From contig NC_071332.1 in NCBI RefSeq assembly GCF_010183535.1, forward strand, positions 1-64,000: a stretch of 64,000 nucleotides of DNA, given 5' to 3'. The translations under genes and the position numbers were made by a program. The notes below the pieces were generated by a model, which was not told where the DNA came from, did no database searches, and saw nothing but the letters and a program-made list of their open reading frames with translations. Positions 1 to 14,527 of this stretch are shown piece after piece (the first letter of the stretch is position 1; every line of letters begins with the position of its first letter). The DNA is from Caenorhabditis remanei. Its lineage: Eukaryota > Nematoda > Chromadorea > Rhabditida > Rhabditidae.

Positions 1-3000
1 CAAATGACCTTGAAACTTTGCACAAATACTAAACAAAACACGCTTGTTCAGATGCAAGTTAGCGTTTGTTCAATATTTCTTCTAGAAAAAAAGTCTGGGA
101 AAATGCCCAGTTTTGGCCACTTCCAATTAGTATGGCAGAAACTTCAATCACTGCGATCAGAGAGATTCCTGGGTCAAATGACTTGAAACTTTGCACAAAT
201 ACTAAACAAAACACGCTTGTTCAGATGCAAGTTAGCGTTTGTCAATATCTCTTCTAGAAAAAAAGTTATGGGAAATTGCCCAGTTTTGGCCACTTCCAAT
301 TAGTATGGCCAGAAACTTCAATCACTGCGATCAGAGAGATTCCTGGGTCAAATGACTTGAAACTTTGCACAAATACTAAACAAAACACGCTTGTTCAGAT
401 GCAAGTTAGCGTTTGTCAATATCTCTTCTAGAAAAAAGTTCTGGGAAATGCCCAGTTTTGGCCACTTCCAATTAGTATGGCCAGAAACTTCAATCACTGC
501 GATCAGAGAGATTCCTGGGTCAAATGACTTGAAACTTTGCACAAATACTAAACAAAACACGCTTGTTCAGATGCAAGTTAGCGTTTGTCAATATTTCTTC
601 TAGAAAAAAAGTTCTGGGAAATGCCCAGTTTTGGCCACTTCCAATTAGTATGGCCAGAAACTTCAATCACCTGCGATCAGAGAGATTCCTGCGTCAAATG
701 ACTTGAAACTTTGCACAAATACTAAACAAAACACGCTTGTTCAGATGCAAGTTAGCGTTTGTCAATATCTCTTCTAGAAAAAAAGTTCTGGGAAATGCCC
801 AGTTTTGGCCACTTCCAATTAGTATGGCCAGAAACTTCAATCACTGCGATCAGAGAGATTCCTGGGTCAAATGACTTGAAACTTTGCACAAATACTAAAC
901 AAAACACGCTTGTTCAGATGCAAGTTAGCGTTTGTCAATATCTCTTCTAGAAAAAAGTTCTGGGAAATGCCCAGTTTTGGCCACTTCCAATTAGTATGGC
1001 CAGAAACTTCAATCACTGCGATCAGAGAGATTCCTGGGTCAAATGACTTGAAACTTTGCACAAATACTAAACAAACACGCTTGTTCAAATGCAAGTTAGC
1101 GTTTGTCAATATCTCTTCTAGAAAAAAGTTATGGGAAATGCCCAGTTTTGGCCACTACCAATTAGTATGGCCAGAAACTTCAATCACTGCGATCAGAGAG
1201 ATTCCTGGGTCAAATGACTTGAAACTTTGCACAAATACTAAACAAAACACGCTTGTTCAGATGCAAGTTAGCGTTTGTCAATATCTCTTCTAGAAAAAAA
1301 GTTCTGGGAAATGCCCAGTTTTGGCCACTTCCAATTAGTATGGCCAGAAACTTCAATCACTGCGATCAGAGAGATTCCTGGGTCAAATGACTTGAAACTT
1401 TGCACAAATACTAAACAAAACACGCTTGTTCAGATGCAAGTTAGCGTTTGTCAATATTTCTTCTAGAAAAAAAGTTCTGGGAAATCCCAGTTTTGGCCAC
1501 TTCCAATTAGTATGGCCAGAAACTTCAATCACTGCGATCAGAGAGATTCCTGGGTCAAATGACTTGAAACTTTGCACAAATACTAAACAAAACACGCTTG
1601 TTCAGATGCAAGTTAGCGTTTGTCAATATCTCTTCTAGAAAAAAAGTTATGGGAAATTTTCAGTTTTGGCCACTTCCAATTAGTATGGCCAGAAACTTCA
1701 ATCACTGCGATCAGAGAGATTCCTGGGTCAAATGACTTGAAACTTTGCACAAATACTAAACAAAACACGCTTGTTCAGATGCAAGTTAGCGTTTGTCAAT
1801 ATCTCTTCTAGAAAAAAAGTTATGGGAAATGCCCAGTTTTGGCCACTACCAATTAGTATGGCCAGAAACTTCAATCACTGCTGATCAGAGAGATTCCTGG
1901 GTCAAATGACTTGAAACTTTGCACAAATACTAAACAAAACACGCTTGTTCAGATGCAAGTTAGCGTTTGTCAATATCTCTTCTAAAAAAAAGTTATGGGA
2001 AATTTCAGTTTTGGCCACTTACAATTAGTATGGCCAGAAACTTCAATCACTGCGATCAGAGAGATTCCTGGGTCAAATGACTTGAAACTTTGCACAAATA
2101 CTAAACAAAACACGCTTGTTCAGATGCAAGTTAGCGTTTGTCAATATCTCTTCTAGAAAAAAAGTTCTGGGAAATGTCCAGTTTTGGCCACTTCCAATTA
2201 GTATGGCCAGAAACTTCAATCACTGCGATCAGAGAGATTCCTGGGTCAAATGACTTGAAACTTTGCACAAATACTAAACAAAACACGCTTGTTCAGATGC
2301 AAGTTAGCGTTTGTCAATATCTCTTCTAGAAAAAAAGTTATGGGAAATTTTCAGTTTTGGCCACTTCCAATTAGTATGGCCAGAAACTTCAATCACTGCG
2401 ATCAGAGAGATTCCTGGGTCAAATGACTTGAAACTTTGCACAAATACTAAACAAAACACGCTTGTTCAGATGCAAGTTAGCGTTTGTCAATATCTCTTCT
2501 AGAAAAAAAGTTATGGGAAATGCCCAGTTTTGGCCACTACCAATTAGTATGGCCAGAAACTTCAATCACTGCGATCAGAGAGATTCCTGGGTCAAATGAC
2601 TTGAAACTTTGCACAAATACTAAACAAAACACGCTTGTTCAGATGCAAGTTAGCGTTTGTCAATATCTCTTCTAAAAAAAAGTTATGGGAAATTTTCAGT
2701 TTTGGCCACTTACAATTAGTATGGCCAGAAACTTCAATCACTGCGATCAGAGAGATTCCTGGGTCAAATGACTTGAAACTTTGCACAAATACTAAACAAA
2801 ACACGCTTGTTCAGATGCAAGTTAGCGTTTGTCAATATCTCTTCTAGAAAAAAAGTTCTGGGAAATGTCCAGTTTTGGCCACTTCCAATTAGTATGGCCA
2901 GAAACTTCAATCACTGCGATCAGAGAGATTCCTGGGTCAAATGACTTGAAACTTTGCACAAATACTAAACAAAACACGCTTGTTCAGATGCAAATTAGCG

Positions 3001-6000
3001 TTTGTCAATATCTCTTCTAGAAAAAAGTTATGGGAAATGCCCAGTTTTGGCCACTACCAATTAGTATGGCCAGAAACTTCAATCACTGCGATCAGAGAGA
3101 TTCCTGGGTCAAATGACTTGAAACTTTGCACAAATACTAAACAAAACACGCTTGTTCAGATGCAAGTTAGCGTTTGTCAATATCTCTTCTAAAAAAAAGT
3201 TATGGGAAATTTTCAGTTTTGGCCACTTACAATTAGTATGGCCAGAAACTTCAATCACTGCGATCAGAGAGATTCCTGGGTCAAATGACTTGAAACTTTG
3301 CACAAATACTAAACAAAACACGCTTGTTCAGATGCAAGTTAGCGTTTGTCAATATCTCTTCTAGAAAAAAAGTTCTGGGAAATGTCCAGTTTTGGCCACT
3401 TCCAATTAGTATGGCCAGAAACTTCAATCACTGCGATCAGAGAGATTCCTGGGTCAAATGACTTGAAACTTTGCACAAATACTAAACAAAACACGCTTGT
3501 TCAGATGCAAATAGCGTTTGTCAATATCTCTTCTAGAAAAAAAGTTCTGGGAAATGTCCAGTTTTGGCCACTTCCAATTAGTATGGCCAGAAACTTCAAT
3601 CACTGCGATCAGAGAGATTCCTGGGTCAAATGACTTGAAACTTTGCACAAATTCTAAACAAAACACGCTTGTTCAGATGCAAATTAGCGTTTGTCAATAT
3701 CTCTCCTAGAAAAAAGTTATATGAAATGCCCAGTTTTGGCCACTACCAATTAGTATGGCCAGAAACTTCAATCACTGCGATCAGAGAGATTCCTGGGTCA
3801 AATGACTTGAAACTTTGCACAAATACTAAACAAAACACGCTCGTTCAGATGCGAGTTAGCGTTTGTCAATATCTCTTCTAGAAAAAAAGTTATGGGAAAT
3901 TTTCAGTTTTGGCCACTACCAATTAGTATGGCCAGAAACTTCAATCACTGCGATCAGAGAGATTCCTGGGTCAAATGACTTGAAACTTTGCACAAATTTT
4001 AAACAAAACACGCTTGTTCAGATGCAAGTTAGCGTTTGTCAATATTTCTTCTAGAAAAAAAGTTCTGGGAAATGCCCAGTTTTGGCCACTTCCAATTAGT
4101 ATGGCCAGAAACTTCAATCACTGCGATCAGAGAGATTCCAGGGTCAAATGACTTGAAACTTTGCACAAATACTAAACAAAACACGCTTGTTCAGATGCAA
4201 GTTAGCGTTTGTCAATATCTCTTCTAGAAAAAAAGTTATGGGAAATGCCCAGTTTTGGCCACTTACAATTAGTATGGCAAGAAACTTCAATCACTGCGAT
4301 CAGAGAGATTCCTGGGTCAAATGACTTGAAACTTTGCACAAATACTAAACAAAACACGCTTGTTCAGATGCAAGTTAGCGTTTGTCAATATCTCTTCTAG
4401 AAAAAAAGTTCTGGGAAATGTCCAGTTTTGGCCACTTCCAATTAGTATGGCCAGAAACTTCAATCACTGCGATCAGAGAGATTCCTGGGTCAAATGACTT
4501 GAAACTTTGCACAAATACTAAACAAAACACGCTTGTTCAGATGCAAGTTAGCGTTTGTCAATATCTCTTCTAGAAAAAAAGTTATGGGAAATTTTCAGTT
4601 TTGGCCACTTCCAATTAGTATGGCCAGAAACTTCAATCACTGCGATCAGAGAGATTCCTGGGTCAAATGACTTGAAACTTTGCACAAATACTAAACAAAA
4701 CACGCTTGTTCAGATGCAAATTAGCGTTTGTCAATATCTCTTCTAGAAAAAAAGTTATGGGAAATGCCCAGTTTTGGCCACTACCAATTAGTATGGCCAG
4801 AAACTTCAATCACTGCGATCAGAGAGATTCCTGGGTCAAATGACTTGAAACTTTGCACAAATACTAAACAAAACACGCTTGTTCAGATGCAAGTTAGCGT
4901 TTGTCAATATCTCTTCTAAAAAAAAGTTATGGGAAATTTTCAGTTTTGGCCACTTACAATTAGTATGGCCAGAAACTTCAATCACTGCGATCAGAGAGAT
5001 TCCTGGGTCAAATGACTTGAAACTTTGCACAAATACTAAACAAAACACGCTTGTTCAGATGCAAGTTAGCGTTTGTCAATATCTCTTCTAGAAAAAAAGT
5101 TCTGGGAAATGTCCAGTTTTGGCCACTTCCAATTAGTATGGCCAGAAACTTCAATCACTGCGATCAGAGAGATTCCTGGGTCAAATGACTTGAAACTTTG
5201 CACAAATACTAAACAAAACACGCTTGTTCAGATGCAAATTAGCGTTTGTCAATATCTCTTCTAGAAAAAAAGTTATGGGAAATGCCCAGTTTTGGCCACT
5301 ACCAATTAGTATGGCCAGAAACTTCAATCACTGCGATCAGAGAGATTCCTGGGTCAAATGACTTGAAACTTTGCACAAATACTAAACAAAACACGCTTGT
5401 TCAGATGCAAGTTAGCGTTTGTCAATATCTCTTCTAAAAAAAAGTTATGGGAAATTTTCAGTTTTGGCCACTTACAATTAGTATGGCCAGAAACTTCAAT
5501 CACTGCGATCAGAGAGATTCCTGGGTCAAATGACTTGAAACTTTGCACAAATACTAAACAAAACACGCTTGTTCAGATGCAAGTTAGCGTTTGTCAATAT
5601 CTCTTCTAGAAAAAAAGTTCTGGGAAATGTCCAGTTTTGGCCACTTCCAATTAGTATGGCCAGAAACTTCAATCACTGCGATCAGAGAGATTCCTGGGTC
5701 AAATGACTTGAAACTTTGCACAAATACTAAACAAAACACGCTTGTTCAGATGCAAAATAGCGTTTGTCAATATCTCTTCTAGAAAAAAAGTTCTGGGAAA
5801 TGTCCAGTTTTGGCCACTTCCAATTAGTATGGCCAGAAACTTCAATCACTGCGATCAGAGAGATTCCTGGGTCAAATGACTTGAAACTTTGCACAAATTC
5901 TAAACAAAACACGCTTGTTCAGATGCAAATTAGCGTTTGTCAATATCTCTCCTAGAAAAAAAGTTATATGAAATGCCCAGTTTTGGCCACTACCAATTAG

Positions 6001-9000
6001 TATGGCCAGAAACTTCAATCACTGCGATCAGAGAGATTCCTGGGTCAAATGACTTGAAACTTTGCACAAATACTAAACAAAACACGCTCGTTCAGATGCG
6101 AGTTAGCGTTTGTCAATATCTCTTCTAGAAAAAAAGTTATGGGAAATTTTCAGTTTTGGCCACTACCAATTAGTATGGCCAGAAACTTCAATCACTGCGA
6201 TCAGAGAGATTCCTGGGTCAAATGACTTGAAACTTTGCACAAATTTTAAACAAAACACGCTTGTTCAGATGCAAGTTAGCGTTTGTCAATATTTCTTCTA
6301 GAAAAAAGTTCTGGGAAATGCCCAGTTTTGGCCACTTCCAATTAGTATGGCCAGAAACTTCAATCACTGCGATCAGAGAGATTCCAGGGTCAAATGACTT
6401 GAAACTTTGCACAAATACTAAACAAAACACGCTTGTTCAGATGCAAGTTAGCGTTTGTCAATATCTCTTCTAGAAAAAAAGTTATGGGAAATGCCCAGTT
6501 TTGGCCACTTACAATTAGTATGGCCAGAAACTTCAATCACTGCGATCAGAGAGATTCCTGGGTCAAATGACTTGAAACTTTGCACAAATACTAAACAAAA
6601 CACGCTTGTTCAGATGCAAGTTAGCGTTTGTCAATATCTCTTCTAAAAAAAAGTTATGGGAAATTTTCAGTTTTGGCCACTTACAATTAGTATGGCCAGA
6701 AACTTCAATCACTGCGATCAGAGAGATTCCTGGGTCAAATGACTTGAAACTTTGCACAAATACTAAACAAAACACGCTTGTTCAGATGCAAGTTAGCGTT
6801 TGTCAATATCTCTTCTAAAAAAAAGTTATGGGAAATTTTCAGTTTTGGCCACTTCCAATTAGTATGGCCAGAAACTTCAATCACTGCGATCAGAGAGATT
6901 CCTGGGTCAAATGACTTGAAACTTTGCACAAATACTAAACAAAACACGCTTGTTCAGATGCAAATTAGCGTTTGTCAATATCTCTTCTAGAAAAAAAGTT
7001 ATGGGAAATGCCCAGTTTTGGCCACTTACAATTAGTATGGCCAGAAACTTCAATCACTGCGATCAGAGAGATTCCTGGGTCAAATGACTTGAAACTTTGC
7101 ACAAATACTAAACAAAACACGCTTGTTCAGATGCAAGTTAGCGTTTGTCAATATCTCTTCTAAAAAAAAGTTATGGGAAATTTTCAGTTTTGGCCACTTA
7201 CAATTAGTATGGCCAGAAACTTCAATCACTGCGATCAGAGAGATTCCTGGGTCAAATGACTTGAAACTTTGCACAAATACTAAACAAAACACGCTTGTTC
7301 AGATGCAAATAGCGTTTGTCAATATCTCTTCTAGAAAAAAAGTTCTGGGAAATGTCCAGTTTTGGCCACTTCCAATTAGTATGGCCAGAAACTTCAATCA
7401 CTGCGATCAGAGAGATTCCTGGGTCAAATGACTTGAAACTTTGCACAAATTCTAAACAAAACACGCTTGTTCAGATGCAAATTAGCGTTTGTCAATATCT
7501 CTCCTAGAAAAAAAGTTATATGAAATGCCCAGTTTTGGCCACTACCAATTAGTATGGCCAGAAACTTCAATCACTGCGATCAGAGAGATTCCTGGGTCAA
7601 ATGACTTGAAACGTTGCACAAATACTAAACAAAACACGCTCGTTCAGATGCAAGTTAGCGTTTGTCAATATTTCTTCTAGAAAAAAAGTTCTGGGAAATG
7701 CCCAGTTTTGGCCACTTCCAATTAGTATGGCCAGAAACTTCAATCACTGCGATCAGAGAGATTCCAGGGTCAAATGACTTGAAACTTTGCACAAATACTA
7801 AACAAAACACGCTTGTTCAGATGCAAGTTAGCGTTTGTCAATATCTCTTCTAGAAAAAAAGTTATGGGAAATGCCCAGTTTTGGCCACTTACAATTAGTA
7901 TGGCCAGAAACTTCAATCACTGCGATCAGAGAGATTCCTGGGTCAAATGACTTGAAACTTTGCACAAATACTAAACAAAACACGCTTGTTCAGATGCAAG
8001 TTAGCGTTTGTCAATATCTCTTCTAAAAAAAAGTTATGGGAAATTTTCAGTTTTGGCCACTTACAATTAGTATGGCCAGAAACTTCAATCACTGCGATCA
8101 GAGAGATTCCTGGGTCAAATGACTTGAAACTTTGCACAAATACTAAACAAAACACGCTTGTTCAGATGCAAGTTAGCGTTTATCAATATCTCTTCTAAAA
8201 AAAGTTATGGGAAATTTTCAGTTTTGGCCACTTCCAATTAGTATGGCCAGAAACTTCAATCACTGCGATCAGAGAGATTCCTGGGTCAAATGACTTGAAA
8301 CTTTGCACAAATACTAAACAAAACACGCTTGTTCAGATGCAAATTAGCGTTTGTCAATATCTCTTCTAGAAAAAAAGTTATGGGAAATGCCCAGTTTTGG
8401 CCACTTCCAATTAGTATGGCCAGAAACTTCAATCACTGCGATCAGAGAGATTCCTGGGTCAAATGACTTGAAACTTTGCACAAATTTTAAACAAAACACG
8501 CTTGTTCAGATGCAAGTTAGCGTTTGTCAATATTTCTTCTAGAAAAAAAGTTCTGGGAAATGCCCAGTTTTGGCCACTTCCAATTAGTATGGCCAGAAAC
8601 TTCAATCACTGCGATCAGAGAGATTCCAGGGTCAAATGACTTGAAACTTTGCACAAATACTAAACAAAACACGCTTGTTCAGATGCAAGTTAGCGTTTGT
8701 CAATATCTCTTCTAGAAAAAAAGTTATGGGAAATTTTCAGTTTTGGCCACTTCCAATTAGTATGGCCAGAAACTTCAATCACTGCGATCAGAGAGATTCC
8801 TGGGTCAAATGACTTGAAACTTTGCACAAATACTAAACAAAACACGCTTGTTCAGATGCAAATTAGCGTTTGTCAATATCTCTTCTAGAAAAAAAGTTAT
8901 GGGAAATGCCCAGTTTTGGCCACTACCAATTAGTATGGCCAGAAACTTCAATCACTGCGATCAGAGAGATTCCTGGGTCAAATGACTTGAAACTTTGCAC

Positions 9001-12000
9001 AAATACTAAACAAAACACGCTTGTTCAGATGCAAGTTAGCGTTTGTCAATATCTCTTCTAAAAAAAAGTTATGGGAAATTTTCAGTTTTGGCCACTTACA
9101 ATTAGTATGGCCAGAAACTTCAATCACTGCGATCAGAGAGATTCCTGGGTCAAATGACTTGAAACTTTGCACAAATACTAAACAAAACACGCTTGTTCAG
9201 ATGCAAGTTAGCGTTTGTCAATATCTCTTCTAGAAAAAAAGTTCTGGGAAATGTCCAGTTTTGGCCACTTCCAATTAGTATGGCCAGAAACTTCAATCAC
9301 TGCGATCAGAGAGATTCCTGGGTCAAATGACTTGAAACTTTGCACAAATACTAAACAAAACACGCTTGTTCAGATGCAAGTTAGCGTTTGTCAATATCTC
9401 TTCTAGAAAAAAAGTTATGGGAAATTTTCAGTTTTGGCCACTTCCAATTAGTATGGCCAGAAACTTCAATCACTGCGATCAGAGAGATTCCTGGGTCAAA
9501 TGACTTGAAACTTTGCACAAATACTAAACAAAACACGCTTGTTCAGATGCAAATTAGCGTTTGTCAATATCTCTTCTAGAAAAAAAGTTATGGGAAATGC
9601 CCAGTTTTGGCCACTTACAATTAGTATGGCCAGAAACTTCAATCACTGCGATCAGAGAGATTCCTGGGTCAAATGACTTGAAACTTTGCACAAATACTAA
9701 ACAAAACACGCTTGTTCAGATGCAAGTTAGCGTTTGTCAATATCTCTTCTAAAAAAAAGTTATGGGAAATTTTCAGTTTTGGCCACTTACAATTAGTATG
9801 GCCAGAAACTTCAATCACTGCGATCAGAGAGATTCCTGGGTCAAATGACTTGAAACTTTGCACAAATACTAAACAAAACACGCTTGTTCAGATGCAAGTT
9901 AGCGTTTGTCAATATCTCTTCTAGAAAAAAAGTTCTGGGAAATGTCCAGTTTTGGCCACTTCCAATTAGTATGGCCAGAAACTTCAATCACTGCGATCAG
10001 AGAGATTCCTGGGTCAAATGACTTGAAACTTTGCACAAATACTAAACAAAACACGCTTGTTCAGATGCAAATAGCGTTTGTCAATATCTCTTCTAGAAAA
10101 AAAGTTCTGGGAAATGTCCAGTTTTGGCCACTTCCAATTAGTATGGCCAGAAACTTCAATCACTGCGATCAGAGAGATTCCTGGGTCAAATGACTTGAAA
10201 CTTTGCACAAATACTAAACAAAACACGCTTGTTCAGATGCAAATTAGCGTTTGTCAATATCTCTCCTAGAAAAAAAGTTATATGAAATGCCCAGTTTTGG
10301 CCACTACCAATTAGTATGGCCAGAAACTTCAATCACTGCGATCAGAGAGATTCCTGGGTCAAATGACTTGAAACTTTGCACAAATACTAAACAAAACACG
10401 CTCGTTCAGATGCGAGTTAGCGTTTGTCAATATCTCTTCTAGAAAAAAAGTTATGGGAAATTTTCAGTTTTGGCCACTACCAATTAGTATGGCCAGAAAC
10501 TTCAATCACTGCGATCAGAGAGATTCCTGGGTCAAATGACTTGAAACTTTGCACAAATTTTAAACAAAACACGCTTGTTCAGATGCAAGTTAGCGTTTGT
10601 CAATATTTCTTCTAGAAAAAAAGTTCTGGGAAATGCCCAGTTTTGGCCACTTCCAATTAGTATGGCCAGAAACTTCAATCACTGCGATCAGAGAGATTCC
10701 AGGGTCAAATGACTTGAAACTTTGCACAAATACTAAACAAAACACGCTTGTTCAGATGCAAGTTAGCGTTTGTCAATATCTCTTCTAGAAAAAAAGTTAT
10801 GGGAAATTTTCAGTTTTGGCCACTTCCAATTAGTATGGCCAGAAACTTCAATCACTGCGATCAGAGAGATTCCTGGGTCAAATGACTTGAAACTTTGCAC
10901 AAATACTAAACAAAACACGCTTGTTCAGATGCAAATTAGCGTTTGTCAATATCTCTTCTAGAAAAAAAGTTATGGGAAATGCCCAGTTTTGGCCACTACC
11001 AATTAGTATGGCCAGAAACTTCAATCACTGCGATCAGAGAGATTCCTGGGTCAAATGACTTGAAACTTTGCACAAATACTAAACAAAACACGCTTGTTCA
11101 GATGCAAGTTAGCGTTTGTCAATATCTCTTCTAAAAAAAGTTATGGGAAATTTTCAGTTTTGGCCACTTACAATTAGTATGGCCAGAAACTTCAATCACT
11201 GCGATCAGAGAGATTCCTGGGTCAAATGACTTGAAACTTTGCACAAATACTAAACAAAACACGCTTGTTCAGATGCAAGTTAGCGTTTGTCAATATCTCT
11301 TCTAGAAAAAAAGTTCTGGGAAATGTCCAGTTTTGGCCACTTCCAATTAGTATGGCCAGAAACTTCAATCACTGCGATCAGAGAGATTCCTGGGTCAAAT
11401 GACTTGAAACTTTGCACAAATACTAAACAAAACACGCTTGTTCAGATGCAAGTTAGCGTTTGTCAATATCTCTTCTAGAAAAAAAGTTATGGGAAATTTT
11501 CAGTTTTGGCCACTTCCAATTAGTATGGCCAGAAACTTCAATCACTGCGATCAGAGAGATTCCTGGGTCAAATGACTTGAAACTTTGCACAAATACTAAA
11601 CAAAACACGCTTGTTCAGATGCAAATTAGCGTTTGTCAATATCTCTTCTAGAAAAAAAGTTATGGGAAATGCCCAGTTTTGGCCACTACCAATTAGTATG
11701 GCCAGAAACTTCAATCACTGCGATCAGAGAGATTCCTGGGTCAAATGACTTGAAACTTTGCACAAATACTAAACAAAACACGCTCGTTCAGATGCGAGTT
11801 AGCGTTTGTCAATATCTCTTCTAGAAAAAAAGTTATGGGAAATTTTCAGTTTTGGCCACTACCAATTAGTATGGCCAGAAACTTCAATCACTGCGATCAG
11901 AGAGATTCCTGGGTCAAATGACTTGAAACTTTGCACAAATTTTAAACAAAACACGCTTGTTCAGATGCAAGTTAGCGTTTGTCAATATTTCTTCTAGAAA

Positions 12001-14527
12001 AAAAGTTCTGGGAAATGCCCAGTTTTGGCCACTTCCAATTAGTATGGCCAGAAACTTCAATCACTGCGATCAGAGAGATTCCAGGGTCAAATGACTTGAA
12101 ACTTTGCACAAATACTAAACAAAACACGCTTGTTCAGATGCAAGTTAGCGTTTGTCAATATCTCTTCTAGAAAAAAAGTTATGGGAAATTTTCAGTTTTG
12201 GCCACTTCCAATTAGTATGGCCAGAAACTTCAATCACTGCGATCAGAGAGATTCCTGGGTCAAATGACTTGAAACTTTGCACAAATACTAAACAAAACAC
12301 GCTTGTTCAGATGCAAATTAGCGTTTGTCAATATCTCTTCTAGAAAAAAAGTTATGGGAAATGCCCAGTTTTGGCCACTACCAATTAGTATGGCCAGAAA
12401 CTTCAATCACTGCGATCAGAGAGATTCCTGGGTCAAATGACTTGAAACTTTGCACAAATACTAAACAAAACACGCTTGTTCAGATGCAAGTTAGCGTTTG
12501 TCAATATCTCTTCTAAAAAAAAGTTATGGGAAATTTTCAGTTTTGGCCACTTACAATTAGTATGGCCAGAAACTTCAATCACTGCGATCAGAGAGATTCC
12601 TGGGTCAAATGACTTGAAACTTTGCACAAATACTAAACAAAACACGCTTGTTCAGATGCAAGTTAGCGTTTGTCAATATCTCTTCTAGAAAAAAAGTTCT
12701 GGGAAATGTCCAGTTTTGGCCACTTCCAATTAGTATGGCCAGAAACTTCAATCACTGCGATCAGAGAGATTCCTGGGTCAAATGACTTGAAACTTTGCAC
12801 AAATACTAAACAAAACACGCTTGTTCAGATGCAAGTTAGCGTTTGTCAATATCTCTTCTAGAAAAAAAGTTATGGGAAATTTTCAGTTTTGGCCACTTCC
12901 AATTAGTATGGCCAGAAACTTCAATCACTGCGATCAGAGAGATTCCTGGGTCAAATGACTTGAAACTTTGCACAAATACTAAACAAAACACGCTTGTTCA
13001 GATGCAAATTAGCGTTTGTCAATATCTCTTCTAGAAAAAAAGTTATGGGAAATGCCCAGTTTTGGCCACTACCAATTAGTATGGCCAGAAACTTCAATCA
13101 CTGCGATCAGAGAGATTCCTGGGTCAAATGACTTGAAACTTTGCACAAATACTAAACAAAACACGCTTGTTCAGATGCAAGTTAGCGTTTGTCAATATCT
13201 CTTCTAAAAAAAAGTTATGGGAAATTTTCAGTTTTGGCCACTTACAATTAGTATGGCCAGAAACTTCAATCACTGCGATCAGAGAGATTCCTGGGTCAAA
13301 TGACTTGAAACTTTGCACAAATACTAAACAAAACACGCTTGTTCAGATGCAAATTAGCGTTTGTCAATATCTCTTCTAGAAAAAAAGTTATGGGAAATGC
13401 CCAGTTTTGGCCACTACCAATTAGTATGGCCAGAAACTTCAATCACTGCGATCAGAGAGATTCCTGGGTCAAATGACTTGAAACTTTGCACAAATACTAA
13501 ACAAAACACGCTTGTTCAGATGCAAGTTAGCGTTTGTCAATATCTCTTCTAGAAAAAAAGTTCTGGGAAATGTCCAGTTTTGGCCACTTCCAATTAGTAT
13601 GGCCAGAAACTTCAATCACTGCGATCAGAGAGATTCCTGGGTCAAATGACTTGAAACTTTGCACAAATACTAAACAAAACACGCTTGTTCAGATGCAAGT
13701 TAGCGTTTGTCAATATCTCTTCTAGAAAAAAAGTTCTGGGAAATGTCCAGTTTTGGCCACTTCCAATTAGTATGGCCAGAAACTTCAATCACTGCGATCA
13801 GAGAGATTCCTGGGTCAAATGACTTGAAACTTTGCACAAATACTAAACAAAACACGCTTGTTCAGATGCAAGTTAGCGTTTGTCAATATCTCGTCTAGAA
13901 AAAAAGTTATGGGAAATTTTCAGTTTTGGCCACTTCCAATTAGTATGGCCAGAAACTTCAATCACTGCGATCAGAGAGATTCCTGGGTCAAATGACTTGA
14001 AACTTTGCACAAATACTAAACAAAACACGCTTGTTCAGATGCAAGTTAGCGTTTGTCAATATCTCGTCTAGAAAAAAAGTTCTGGGAAATGCCCAGTTTT
14101 GGCCACTTCCAATTAGTATGGCCAGAAACTTCAATCACTGCGATCAGAGAGATTCCTGGGTCAAATGACTTGAAACTTTGCACAAATACTAAACAAAACA
14201 CGCTTGTTCAGATGCAAGTTAGCGTTTGTCAATATTTCTTCTAGAAAAAAAGTTCTGGGAAATGCCCAGTTTTGGCCACTACCAATTAGTATGGCCAGAA
14301 ACTTCAATCACTGCGATCAGAGAGATTCCTGGGTCAAATGACTTGAAACTTTGCACAAATACTAAACAAAACACGCTTGTTCAGATGCAAGTTAGCGTTT
14401 GTCAATATTTCTTCTAGAAAAAAAGTTCTGGGAAATGCCCAGTTTTGGCCACTTCCAATTAGTATGGCCAGAAACTTCAATCACTGCGATCAGAGAGATT
14501 CCTGGGTCAAATGACTTGAAACTTTGC
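1..14527 (+). repeat. Satellite A array, ~173-bp monomer (~84 copies)
   Basis: Uninterrupted head-to-tail tandem array. Equivalent points recur every 173 bp (for example 2138, 2311, 2484), with occasional 172-bp units from loss of one A in the A-run after TCTAGA. Monomers contain recognisable blocks: ACTTGAAACTTTGCACAAA, ACACGCTTGTTCAGATG, TTAGCGTTTGTCAATAT, CTTCTAGAAAAAA, TTTTGGCCACT and GATCAGAGAGATTCC. The most variable segment follows the A-run: CTGGGAAATGCCCAG (a 5-bp stem palindrome), ATGGGAAATGCCCAG, CTGGGAAATGTCCAG or ATGGGAAATTTTCAG. Small open frames of ~63-70 codons occur in nearly every monomer on both strands. 173 is not a multiple of 3, so no frame is maintained, and I do not regard them as genes. 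The right edge is an abrupt junction inside a DNA polymerase exon at 14527/14528. The same satellite returns in opposite orientation at 57219. Confidence 0.97.
3669..12170 (+). repeat. Recurring multi-monomer blocks (irregular higher-order repeat) inside satellite A
   Basis: Diagnostic monomer variants recur in the same order, showing that blocks of several monomers were amplified together. A monomer with ATATGAAATGCCC, then one with CTCGTTCAGATGCG, then one with CACAAATTTTAAAC, then one with GATTCCAGGGTC, appear in that order near 3.7-4.2 kb, 5.9-6.5 kb and 10.2-10.8 kb, with partial runs near 7.5-7.8 kb and 11.7-12.2 kb. Spacing between GATTCCAGGGTC monomers (about 4137, 6382, 7762, 8626, 10699, 12081) corresponds to roughly 13, 8, 5, 12 and 8 monomers. 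The block length is therefore not fixed: this is a patchwork of overlapping duplications rather than a single regular repeat. Confidence 0.75.

Noticed and set aside
1..14527. Dozens of 60-127-codon open frames on both strands of satellite A (and at 57219-64000)
   Set aside because: They repeat with the monomer, and 172/173 bp is not a multiple of 3, so frames are not carried from unit to unit. Products differ only by monomer variants, and there is no start or splice context.
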